From an uncultured Bacilli bacterium (GTDB taxonomy: Bacteria > Bacillota_I > Bacilli_A > RF39 > UBA660), in assembly GCA_910586635.1 (NCBI GenBank), contig CAJUJA010000005.1, forward strand, positions 1-33,893: a DNA stretch of 33,893 nucleotides. Reading direction: 5' to 3'. Below, piece after piece: positions 24,122 through 31,593 of the stretch. Position numbers and translations under genes: made by a program. The notes beneath the pieces were generated by a model. That model was not told the DNA's origin, made no database searches, and saw nothing but the letters and a program-made list of their open reading frames with translations. Each line of letters starts with the position of its first letter. Positions within the stretch are counted from its first letter, which is position 1.

Positions 24122-24202
24122 CCTTTTTTTGATAACAGATCATTATCAGTATAATAAAAAAGCATTAAGTTCATTCTTTTTTTCGGATTTTTATTTGATA
24201 AC

Positions 24203-24226
24203 AAAAAGAAGTCTCAACTAGACCTC
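24203..24226 (-). terminator. Terminator after cotE
   Basis: GAGGTCT / AGACTTC stem (one G-U pair), AGTTG loop, then five T on the minus strand, just past the cotE stop. Confidence 0.78.
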
Positions 24227-24231
24227 ACTTG

Positions 24232-24771
24232 CTATATTGGTTCTTCATTAATAAACTCTTCTTGCACTTCTTCATTAATTGCTTCTTCCATTTTCTCTGG
24301 ATCTTCTACAATTTCGTCCCATGGATCTTCTTCTTCATTAATTGCTATTTTAACCTTTAAGTCTCCTACCAATTCAATTCCTAATTCTTTTTCAATCGTA
24401 TAAAGAATTTTATTTTGGTCAATATCCACTTTTACGCAACTTGGTTGTTTTAAACTTCTAACTATGATCTCTTCTCCATCTGTATCAGAATCTTCCCTTC
24501 TTCGAACGTTAACCACTTCTTGATATGTGTTAGTATCCTTTAATACTTCTGTTTTGGTATCATTATCATAAGAATACCAGATATTCACATCATAACTTCC
24601 GTTTATAACAATAGAATTATTTTGTTTTTCCCCTCTAAATGTATGATTAATTACCCAACATCCTAAAATAGTAGAAGGTTTTTTATCTACCAATTTTTCA
24701 GTAGTAGTCGTAAAGGTTTTTTTACCCTTACCGATAACAGCTTTCGTAACAATTTCTTTATAATTAGACAT
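24232..24771 (-). CDS. cotE: Outer spore coat morphogenetic protein CotE
   Basis: A 179-aa protein, close to the 181 aa of the Bacillus protein. It carries the CotE family blocks YKEIVTKAVIGKGKK at the N-terminus, STILGCWVINHTF (about 34-46), and NGSYDVNIWYSYDNDTKTEV. The C-terminal 35 residues are highly acidic, as in the family. CotE organises the outer layer of the endospore coat. AGGAGGAG lies four bases before the ATG at 24771. The ymcA-like gene lies 47 bases upstream, the same pairing as ymcA-cotE in Bacillus. It is evidence that the lineage forms, or recently formed, spores. Confidence 0.93.
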   Translation of the reverse strand: MSNYKEIVTKAVIGKGKKTFTTTTEKLVDKKPSTILGCWVINHTFRGEKQNNSIVINGSYDVNIWYSYDNDTKTEVLKDTNTYQEVVNVRRREDSDTDGEEIIVRSLKQPSCVKVDIDQNKILYTIEKELGIELVGDLKVKIAINEEEDPWDEIVEDPEKMEEAINEEVQEEFINEEPI

Positions 24772-24818
24772 ATTACTCCTCCTCATTCTAATTTATGCAA
24801 GAAAGATCAAAAAAAACA

Positions 24819-25193
24819 CTAACTTTCGTGTTTTCTTTCAGTAATATCTTGATTTAATTTTTGATAAAAGTAATCATTAAAAGTTCCCTTTATAAATTCT
24901 AACTTTTCATTTACCTTTTCTAAATATCTATTATATTCACAATAAATTGGGATTTGTTCTAATTTTTTTTGCTTGTCGTCTAATTCCTGCTTTACCGATT
25001 TATTATTAGTTTTTATATATTGTTGCTGTAATTTTTTAATATCCTCTACTAATTGATTTAATTCTCTGCATTGGGCCATCTGTTTTTTTATTTCTAAGCA
25101 TCTATTATACTCATCAGAGTCTATTATATCGTTTATGATATCCTGAATCCTATCTTCTACATTTTTATCTATCAATTTATCAGCTTCCTTCAT
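24819..25193 (-). CDS. YlbF/YmcA family protein
   Basis: A 124-aa all-helical protein. The family core is seen in DIIDSDEYNRCLEIKKQM and ELNQLVEDIKKLQQQYI, a helical hairpin that oligomerises. In Bacillus YmcA, YlbF and YaaT form a complex that guides RNase Y and promotes sporulation and competence. The second half (residues 75-124) looks like a second, weaker hairpin. The conserved position before cotE supports YmcA, although sequence alone does not separate YmcA from YlbF. Confidence 0.8.
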   Translation of the reverse strand: MKEADKLIDKNVEDRIQDIINDIIDSDEYNRCLEIKKQMAQCRELNQLVEDIKKLQQQYIKTNNKSVKQELDDKQKKLEQIPIYCEYNRYLEKVNEKLEFIKGTFNDYFYQKLNQDITERKHES

Positions 25194-25274
25194 AAATTTA
25201 TAATTTCATTTTTGTTTTATTATAATATAACCATTCATAGAATTTAATTTATAATATATAAAATAAAAAGATAT

Positions 25275-25979
25275 TTAAGCAATTGTTTCTACTAAAATAT
25301 CATTAATAATAGCCTCTAAATACTTAGACTTATTTTTCATAATCTCTTTTTTTATGGTATCCATATTATTTTTTACTTCATAAACTAATTCTTTCATTGT
25401 TGGAACTAGTCCTTGTTTCTTATCTAAGTTATCAATAATGATCATTAAATTATTCATTTTAGAATACTTTCCATAATATGAACTCTTAATATAGGTTTCG
25501 TAAATTTTCTTAAAACAGAAAATATCAATCATATTGAACCTATTATCTTCTAATATTTTTATTGTTGTGTATATATAGTTTTCATTAATTGATTTATCTA
25601 GAATGGTTTCTCCCTTTTTATTTTTTATATTAGGAATAAACCTTTTATTTCTTCTTAATGTTTTTATTATATCTAATATTTGAACATAATGAATAGATAC
25701 TAGATAATGGGCAAAAGTATTTCCATCCATATTTTGATGATTGACATCCCAATCTTTTCTCTTCATGTATTTTAAAACTAATTGATATTCCCTTGCTTTT
25801 AATAATCGAGTAATTATATCATTCCCAGCCTGATCTTGAGTATTAATATCTACCTTTTTTCTTGAAAGTAATTGATCAACTAGATCAAAATGTCCTTCCT
25901 TTATCAATTCAAAAATCAGGGAAGGATCCTCTTCACACAATTTGATCGTCTTTTTCTCATCATAAAACATCTTTAACAC
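25275..25979 (-). CDS. Ankyrin-repeat protein
   Basis: A 234-aa soluble protein. Residues 15-135 hold about four ankyrin repeats (DLVDQLLSRKKVDINTQDQ, YQLVLKYMKRKDWDVNHQN, GNTFAHYLVSIHYVQIL, KNKKGETILDKSINENYIYT). The last 90 residues are helical and unassigned. There is no signal peptide or membrane segment. Ankyrin proteins bind other proteins; the partner is unknown. It is a single-gene unit with a consensus promoter covered by a long palindrome, so expression is probably controlled by a repressor. GAGGTG precedes the ATG. Confidence 0.82.
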   Translation of the reverse strand: MLKMFYDEKKTIKLCEEDPSLIFELIKEGHFDLVDQLLSRKKVDINTQDQAGNDIITRLLKAREYQLVLKYMKRKDWDVNHQNMDGNTFAHYLVSIHYVQILDIIKTLRRNKRFIPNIKNKKGETILDKSINENYIYTTIKILEDNRFNMIDIFCFKKIYETYIKSSYYGKYSKMNNLMIIIDNLDKKQGLVPTMKELVYEVKNNMDTIKKEIMKNKSKYLEAIINDILVETIA

Positions 25980-25997
25980 CTCTTATTTATGTGACAG

Positions 25998-26033
25998 TTA
26001 CATATTGTATCACGAAATATGTAATTATGTCAA
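25998..26033 (-). promoter_or_regulatory. Promoter with overlapping palindromic operator, ankyrin gene
   Basis: TTGACA, 18 bases, TACAAT on the minus strand. TTACATAT / ATATGTAA arms spaced by 11 bases (25998-26024) lie over the -10 and spacer, with outer TGACA / TGTCA arms (25992-26031). Confidence 0.72.
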
Positions 26034-26333
26034 ATTTAGTTTCATTTATAGAGTGAGGCTCATTTGTTATTATATACTAATTTTAATTCTGTTTTTTTCG
26101 ACATTCATTTTATTTTTATCAACCTTTCCACATGATTTATATGAACTATTAAAATTTCGAAAACTTCATATCTCCTACTATTTTGATATGTTATATGCTT
26201 TAACAATATTACCTAATTCAATCGTTCTAAAAAGGAACCTATATTGAATTTTTTCTCTAATCCTTCCATACAAAATTATAGCATCACTCTTTTTTCCAAT
26301 ATTTGTTCTTAAATTTCTATAACACTTTATCTA
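26034..26333 (-). other. Gene-poor stretch with possible gene remnant
   Basis: No intact gene is seen. On the minus strand short open runs separated by stops read like coding sequence: MEGLEKKFNIGSFLERLN, then after a TAG LLKHITYQNSRRYEVFEILI and HINHVERLIKIK. It may be a decayed gene of about 70 residues. The plus-strand 80-aa frame here has no ribosome binding site and looks like chance. Confidence 0.3.
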
Positions 26334-27737
26334 TCATTTTTTCTTGATCATTGATTTTTCCTTATTTGATAAATGATTTCCATACTGTGAGTCTATTGGG
26401 TAAATTCCCCATCTAATATTTAGTGGCATATTATATTCAAACACTCGTATTTTGGACTGAAGAATTTCTAAATCAGATTCCAACTTCTGGCTACCCCGTA
26501 TTGGTGTTACGACTTCCTTCTTTTCTTCTTGGTTCTGGAACATATGAAGTCGATACGATTTTTTCCAGTTATTTGGTGACTTTTTAAATAGTACAATATT
26601 TTTTAAACATTGGTCTGGATTATCCATATAAGCCATAAAACCCTTTATGATTTTTGGATCTCTTAAATCTCTTAGTGCTTTTGCCTCTAGTTGTCTTACC
26701 CTTTCTGGACTAATATTAAATATCTTACTAACTTCTTCTAGTGTTTTTATTCTATTATCATAAAAACCAAAACGTAATTTTAATATTTCCACTTCCCTAT
26801 TTGGTAAATGGTCTTTCATTGCTTGCTGTAATTTTTCTCCAAGTTGGGAAAAATCTACTTGTGCTTCAACACATTGACTATTTTTATTTTTTATTAAATC
26901 TATTATTTTACTTTCTTCACCGTCTGCTATAATAGATCGTCTGATTTCTCTTCTTATCCACCAGGTTGCATAAGTTGAAAATTTACAGCCTTTTCTAGGA
27001 TCATATTTTTCTGCTGCCTTCATTAGACCGTAATTCCCCTCTTGTATTAAGTCCAAAAAGCAAAGCCCTTGATTTTTATATCTTTTAGCAATACTTACTG
27101 GTAACCTTAAATTACGTTCTATCAATTCGTTTTTTGCCTCTAAACTCCCCTGTTCTACTCTATCTCCAAGTTCCACTTCCTCTTCAGGGGTTAAAAGTCG
27201 ATACGATTTTCTATCAATATCTTTTAAATATTGCTTTATCATATTTATATCTGTATCATCCTCTAATTCGAGATCCTCTATATTACCTGTAAATTCTTTT
27301 AGTTCTGGTTCAATATCAATACCAGTCTGCAAACAGTAGCATTCTACAAAAACAGATAGTTCTTCATCCATCTCTTGCAATAAATTACCACTTTTAATCT
27401 TTCGTAAATTTTTAGTAACAAAACGGGAAATCAAATTATAGAGTATTTTATTGGATTGCACTATATCATAATAAGTTTCTGGTTCTGGTTCATAATTAAT
27501 TTTTCTAAATAAATTTATTACTTTTTCTACTTCCCTCATTCCTCTATTTTGTTTTATATTTAGATCTACATATTTATCTAAAATTTCTTTATATTCTTTT
27601 TGAATAAATTTTGACTTGATATAAAGGTTCAAATGATCTCTTAACCTTTCTTGAAAGGAATAATAAAAATCTTCTTTTGAATTTTCCTGATATTCAATCA
27701 CTGAATCACGCCATACTTCTTCCAAAATATCCTGCAT
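26334..27737 (-). CDS. Sigma-70 family factor without region 3, with N- and C-terminal extensions
   Basis: An RNA polymerase sigma factor of 467 aa from the first ATG. Residues 163-198 match region 1.2 (DINMIKQYLKDI...LTPEEEVELGDRVEQG), 200-270 region 2 (NELIERNLRLPVSIAKRY, DLIQEGNYGLMKAAEKYD, KFSTYATWWIRREI), and 303-370 region 4 (LPNREVEILKLRFGFYDN, TLEEVSKIFNISPERVRQLE). The region 3 sequence expected after WWIRR is replaced by some 30 unrelated residues. The first 160 and last 95 residues match nothing I know. The ATG at 27737 lacks a ribosome binding site; the frame stays open upstream to an ATA at 27827 with AGGGGG eight bases ahead, so the true protein is probably about 30 residues longer. 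It is a specialised, not the primary, factor. Confidence 0.85.
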   Translation of the reverse strand: MQDILEEVWRDSVIEYQENSKEDFYYSFQERLRDHLNLYIKSKFIQKEYKEILDKYVDLNIKQNRGMREVEKVINLFRKINYEPEPETYYDIVQSNKILYNLISRFVTKNLRKIKSGNLLQEMDEELSVFVECYCLQTGIDIEPELKEFTGNIEDLELEDDTDINMIKQYLKDIDRKSYRLLTPEEEVELGDRVEQGSLEAKNELIERNLRLPVSIAKRYKNQGLCFLDLIQEGNYGLMKAAEKYDPRKGCKFSTYATWWIRREIRRSIIADGEESKIIDLIKNKNSQCVEAQVDFSQLGEKLQQAMKDHLPNREVEILKLRFGFYDNRIKTLEEVSKIFNISPERVRQLEAKALRDLRDPKIIKGFMAYMDNPDQCLKNIVLFKKSPNNWKKSYRLHMFQNQEEKKEVVTPIRGSQKLESDLEILQSKIRVFEYNMPLNIRWGIYPIDSQYGNHLSNKEKSMIKKK

Positions 27738-27941
27738 TAAATCTTTTGGAATACTTCCATATTCGTATTCGGTTACTATTTTGTTAATCCCTATCTGAAG
27801 CTTTTTATTTAAACTATCAATATCTATAGCAACTACCCCCTAACTATATCTGTTTCTGATAGAGGATATTATAACATAAGTTATTCATTATTTAAAGAAA
27901 TAACTGAAGATTTTCTACATATACTTAGTTAGGAGGTAGTT

Positions 27942-28550
27942 ATGTATACATTAAATAAATTATCTTATTCATATGATTCTTTAGAACCCTATATTGATAC
28001 TCACACTTGTGGACTTCACTATGATAAGTATGCAAAAAGATATTTAAATACATTAAATGGTTTATTAGACTCTATTCATTATGACTATAGGTATCCTATA
28101 GAAGATCTATCTTTGCATATTAATGAATTCCCAGAAAATATTCAACAAAATATACTCTTCAATTTAGGAGGGGTGATTAATCACGAGATTTTCTTTAACA
28201 GTCTTAATCCAAGAAGAGAAAAACCAACGGGACCCTTTCTAGAAAAGATTAATATGGTTTTTGGGAATTATGAAAACTTTAAAAAAAAATTTAGGGAAGC
28301 GGCATTACAGGTTAAGGGATCTGGTTATACCTTTCTAGTAACGGACCAAAATGATAATCTTAGAATTATTAATCTATCTAATCAGGATTGTCCCTATTCT
28401 TACCAATTAATACCTTTAATGGTTCTAGATATGTGGGAACATGCTTACTACTTAAATTATAAATGCAACAAAGATGCTTATATTAATGATTTCTTTGATG
28501 CAGTAGACTTCTCAGTAGCTAATAATTATTATCAAAATAAAACTCATTAG
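27942..28550 (+). CDS. sodA: Superoxide dismutase (Mn/Fe family)
   Basis: Converts superoxide to oxygen and peroxide. At 202 aa it has all four metal ligands: His26 (GLHYDKYAKRY), His in GGVINHEIFF, and Asp and His in LDMWEHAYYL; the gateway Tyr is also kept. The usual KHH after the first ligand reads KYA, a small divergence. NQDCP carries the Gln typical of Mn-type enzymes, so Mn is favoured. TTAGGAGGTAGTT lies before the ATG. It is the only plus-strand gene, divergent from the sigma factor, with about 100 bases between them. An anaerobe with SodA and a rubredoxin-flavin protein fits occasional oxygen exposure. Confidence 0.96.
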   Translation: MYTLNKLSYSYDSLEPYIDTHTCGLHYDKYAKRYLNTLNGLLDSIHYDYRYPIEDLSLHINEFPENIQQNILFNLGGVINHEIFFNSLNPRREKPTGPFLEKINMVFGNYENFKKKFREAALQVKGSGYTFLVTDQNDNLRIINLSNQDCPYSYQLIPLMVLDMWEHAYYLNYKCNKDAYINDFFDAVDFSVANNYYQNKTH

Positions 28551-28568
28551 TAAAAAATGAGTTTTATT
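28536..28568. terminator. Bidirectional terminator between sodA and the kinase-like gene
   Basis: Perfect 13-bp arms AATAAAACTCATT and AATGAGTTTTATT separated by seven bases, overlapping the sodA stop, with A/T runs on both sides that can serve convergent transcripts. Confidence 0.78.
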
Positions 28569-28579
28569 TATTATTTCAT

Positions 28580-28900
28580 TTACTTATATTTATTAGAGCT
28601 AATGTCTCTATGATTTTCTTCTTTGTATCTCTCTCCAAATTGAACATCAAAATAATTCGATGGAACATAAATATCTTGTATATTTTTTGTATTTAAGTCA
28701 TACATGTGATCTTTGTCAACAATAACCACTTCTCCTACTCCTAAACAATCAAAATCATTCTCTCTTGTAAAGCCTTTCAATTTTCTATCATCCGCTATAC
28801 TTTTAGAAAAATGTTTTCTATTAGGTCTTAGTAATCTTCCTACATTTTCCTTTTTAATATTCTTTATACACAGTATAAAGTTCTTCTTCTGTAATATCAC
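28580..28900 (-). CDS. C-terminal part of a split kinase-like protein
   Basis: From a GTG at 28900 the frame gives 106 aa, but the first 12 or so residues overlap the previous reading frame and look like shadow. Real-looking sequence begins at KKENVGRLLRPN and runs through DFDCLGVGEVVIVDKDHMYDL. ENVGRLL and VVIVDKD resemble the catalytic-loop Asn and the metal-binding Asp strand of protein-kinase-like folds. The N-lobe lies in the -1 relative frame at 28854-29519. No ribosome binding site serves the GTG. I read both as one broken gene. Confidence 0.6.
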   Translation of the reverse strand: MILQKKNFILCIKNIKKENVGRLLRPNRKHFSKSIADDRKLKGFTRENDFDCLGVGEVVIVDKDHMYDLNTKNIQDIYVPSNYFDVQFGERYKEENHRDISSNKYK

Positions 28901-29519
28901 TTTGCATATCTACTCTTTCACTAACGTCAATAGTCCTAGGTAACCTAACACCCTCTGGAATTAAAGAAGAAATATCAGGTCGAATAAGAGGTTGTAAGAT
29001 TCTCCTATGATTCGGAATCACGTATTCTTCTCTATCTCCGATACTCAAAACCTTATCACCAATGATAAAGACAGAACTATATGTACCATAATCATAACGA
29101 ATATCTGCATAACTTAAATTCTTATTCTGTCTTTGACTTTCTTCTTCTAACAACTCATCCATTAATAATACTGCGATATCGGATATAGTATCTAATCCCT
29201 TTCCTTTGGTATTATAAATCTTTATTCCACATATATCTTTTTCAGATAAAATCCCCTTAAAGAATTCTTTTTTATTTTTTAAAAGTTTATCATTTAATTC
29301 ATCGTAAAAACTTTTATCCAAATCACTATATTCTAATAAAATTCTGAGATCAGAAACTTTCAAATAATCTATCAAAAAAGAAAAATAGGGTTTTAAAAGT
29401 TCCCTCCTCTGAATGCTATTTTTACCATCTAAATACATATATATTTCAGATTCTAATTCATAGGTATCTTTACAATTTTTTATATTAGCTAAAAAATTAT
29501 CTTCTTTATTAGATTTCAT
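28854..29519 (-). CDS. N-terminal part of a split kinase-like protein
   Basis: A 221-aa reading frame, not a family I can name. After a helical 120-residue start, YGTYSSVFIIGDKVLSIGDR (about 145-164) looks like a kinase glycine-rich loop and following strand, and TEEELYTVYKEY at the very end looks like the helix before a catalytic loop. The frame then stops, while NVGRLLRPN and a VVIVDKD strand continue in the +1 frame. The expected catalytic Asp lies in the lost junction, so the protein is probably inactive even if frameshifted. GAGGTGAGATGG precedes the ATG. Confidence 0.65.
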   Translation of the reverse strand: MKSNKEDNFLANIKNCKDTYELESEIYMYLDGKNSIQRRELLKPYFSFLIDYLKVSDLRILLEYSDLDKSFYDELNDKLLKNKKEFFKGILSEKDICGIKIYNTKGKGLDTISDIAVLLMDELLEEESQRQNKNLSYADIRYDYGTYSSVFIIGDKVLSIGDREEYVIPNHRRILQPLIRPDISSLIPEGVRLPRTIDVSERVDMQSDITEEELYTVYKEY

Positions 29520-29559
29520 ACCATCTCACCTCTAACCTAAAACTACCATCACCAACGTA

Positions 29560-29791
29560 TCATAGAATATAAATATGGTAATACTCAGAAGTATTTGTAC
29601 TGATAGCAGCTCCATTCTCAATATCAAAGTCTTCCCCACTTAATGAACTAAAATTAATAACAATACCTAAGCTCTTATCATTAAATATTTTTTATAAGAA
29701 GTGATTAAACTGATTATTTCTCTATATACTTTTCTTTTGCATCAATAAGAGCAAACGCTACTTGTCCTGCGGATATATATTTTTTACTCAT
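29560..29791 (-). pseudogene. Remnant of a small gene after serS
   Basis: Directly after the serS stop an ATG at 29791 opens MSKKYISAGQVAFALIDAKE plus five residues, then a stop. A second open run at 29560-29691 in another frame, without a start, reads KIFNDKSLGIVINFSSLSGE and continues DFDIENGAAISTNTSEYY to a stop. Together they look like one small gene of about 80 codons broken by stops and a frameshift. Family unknown. Confidence 0.5.
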
Positions 29792-29792
29792 A

Positions 29793-31076
29793 TTATTTTT
29801 CCTTTATTACTTCTTTACCTCCCATATATGGTCTCAACACCTCTGGTATTTTGATACTTCCGTCCTCTTGATAATTATTTTCGATTACACCGATCAATCC
29901 GCGTGGTGTTGCTAATACTGTGTTATTGAGAGTTGAAACCAGGTAGTTGCCACTTTCTCCTTTTGCCCTTATGCCCAATCTTCTTGCTTGAGCATCTCCT
30001 AAGGTGGCACAAGATCCAACTTCAAAGTATTTCTTTTGTCTTGGACTCCATGCTTCAACATCACACGACTTAACTTTTAAATCAGCTAAATCTCCACTAC
30101 AACATTCTAGTGTTCTAACAGGTACATCTAAACTTCTAAAAAATTCAACTGTATAGCTCCACATCTTGTTATACCAATCCATAACATCTTCACTTTTACA
30201 TAAAACAACCATTTCCTGTTTTTCAAATTGATGAACTCTGTATAAACCTCTCTCCTCAATTCCATGGGCTCCTACTTCCTTTCTAAAGCATGGAGAATAA
30301 CTAGTTAGCGTAATAGGAAGATCGCTTTCTTTTATGATTTGTCCTTTAAATTTTCCTATCATGGAATGTTCTGAAGTACCGATCAAATATAGGTCCTCAT
30401 TTTCTATCTTATACATCATATCATCCATCTCTTCAAAGGACATCACACCATCTACCACATCACTTCTAATCATAAATGGAGGAATACAGTAAGTGAATCC
30501 TTTATCAATCATAAAATCCCTTGCATATGATAGCATAGCAGAATGAAGCCTTGCAATATCTCCTGTTAGATAGTAAAATCCATTTCCACTAGTTCTTCCT
30601 GCTGATTCTTTATCCAAACCATTCAAGGCTTCACAAATATCAGCATGATATGGTATTTCATATTCAGGTACAATTGGTTCTCCAAATCTTTCTATTTCTA
30701 CATTACAACTATCATCACGTCCTATTGGTACTGACTGATCTATAATATTAGGGATTAGCATCATTTTACTTCTTAATTCATGAGCAATTTGATTTTCTTT
30801 TGCTTCTATATCTTCTAGTTTTTTATTAATCTCTGAAACATCTATCTTCCTCTTATTTGCTTCATTTATATTTCTCTCCCTCATTAAAGAACCAATTTCG
30901 TTGCTAATTAGGTTTCTATTCTTTCTAAGTTCGTCTCCCTCTAGTTGAAGAGCTCTTTTATCTTCATCCAATTTGATTACTTCATCTACTAATGGTAGTT
31001 TTTCCTCTTGAAATTTTTTCTTTATATTTTCTTTTACAATTTTCTCATTTTCTCTTACAAATTTTATATCTAACAT
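29793..31076 (-). CDS. serS: Seryl-tRNA synthetase
   Basis: Charges tRNA-Ser with serine. It is 427 aa, the normal bacterial length. The N-terminal 100 residues form the long coiled-coil arm that grips the tRNA; class II motifs follow, with TSEHSMIGKF, SPCFRKEVGAHG and RVHQFEKQEM (motif 2) and a motif 3 stretch ending NNTVLATPRGLIGVIEN. GGAAGGAAATAATT precedes the ATG. It is the last intact gene of a run led by a T-box with a serine-type specifier, upstream of the dipeptidase gene. Confidence 0.97.
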   Translation of the reverse strand: MLDIKFVRENEKIVKENIKKKFQEEKLPLVDEVIKLDEDKRALQLEGDELRKNRNLISNEIGSLMRERNINEANKRKIDVSEINKKLEDIEAKENQIAHELRSKMMLIPNIIDQSVPIGRDDSCNVEIERFGEPIVPEYEIPYHADICEALNGLDKESAGRTSGNGFYYLTGDIARLHSAMLSYARDFMIDKGFTYCIPPFMIRSDVVDGVMSFEEMDDMMYKIENEDLYLIGTSEHSMIGKFKGQIIKESDLPITLTSYSPCFRKEVGAHGIEERGLYRVHQFEKQEMVVLCKSEDVMDWYNKMWSYTVEFFRSLDVPVRTLECCSGDLADLKVKSCDVEAWSPRQKKYFEVGSCATLGDAQARRLGIRAKGESGNYLVSTLNNTVLATPRGLIGVIENNYQEDGSIKIPEVLRPYMGGKEVIKEK

Positions 31077-31112
31077 AATTATTTCCTTCCTTCTATTGCA
31101 TTCATTATTCTT

Positions 31113-31325
31113 TTATATTGGGCTCATATTTTTCTTCGTTTCTTTTACAGTCTTTTTTGTAGGATTAGGTATTCTACTTAAATTCCTATTATTTTCTATA
31201 TCATAACATTTTATATTCAAAGCAGTCAAATTATTACTATTAATAATTCTATTAATATATCTAAAATAGGGTTCTTTTCTCTTATTTCTAGTTACTATCA
31301 AAGTATTTTCTATAGTCTCATTCAT
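31113..31325 (-). CDS. C-terminal part of a split HD-domain protein
   Basis: A 70-aa frame that reads like the second half of an HD / RelA-SpoT-hydrolase-type domain: LIVTRNKRKEPYFRYINRI matches the family LLTR.KGE.YF.YI block, and KCYDIENNRNLSRIPNPTKK matches the helix KLADLEDNLDLSRI...PT. Its ATG overlaps the stop of the first half by eight bases. Skipping one base at that stop joins the two halves without a gap. Alone it cannot fold as a complete domain. Confidence 0.6.
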   Translation of the reverse strand: MNETIENTLIVTRNKRKEPYFRYINRIINSNNLTALNIKCYDIENNRNLSRIPNPTKKTVKETKKNMSPI

Positions 31326-31524
31326 ATGAAAGGTTTACTTCTTCTAAATCATATTTAGTAATTTTAGTATCTTCTATGATATCGTGTAAAAGACTTACTA
31401 TTTTTTCAAGGTGTGTCTTACCCATTTCTGATACTACATAAAGATATCTAGTATAAGGAAATTCACCTTTACCTTTTATTCCATGAAAAACTCTATCTAT
31501 AATTAGTTTTGCTTTTTCAAGCAT
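31318..31524 (-). CDS. N-terminal part of a split HD-domain protein
   Basis: A 68-aa frame with the start of an HD phosphohydrolase domain: FHGIKGKGEFPY, then LLHDIIEDTKITKYDLEEV with the His-Asp pair (about residues 47-48). The family normally has a metal-binding His in PYxxHP; here the stretch is PYTRYLY, so that ligand seems lost. The frame stops after NLSYE and goes on in the +1 frame at 31113-31325. It sits between the dipeptidase and serS genes in the T-box operon. Confidence 0.65.
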   Translation of the reverse strand: MLEKAKLIIDRVFHGIKGKGEFPYTRYLYVVSEMGKTHLEKIVSLLHDIIEDTKITKYDLEEVNLSYE

Positions 31525-31593
31525 ATTTATTATCCATCAATTTTATTTTCCGAAATCCTGCTTCTGTAAAATAATTTAATAAATGATTCGTAT

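Noticed and set aside
24131..24152. GATAA / TTATC hairpin between cotE and rpsP
   Set aside because: No T run follows on either strand, so it is not a terminator; the stem is too weak to name.
26005..26247. 80-aa hydrophobic plus-strand frame before the sigma gene
   Set aside because: No ribosome binding site, overlaps the ankyrin promoter, and its hydrophobicity follows from A/T-rich DNA.
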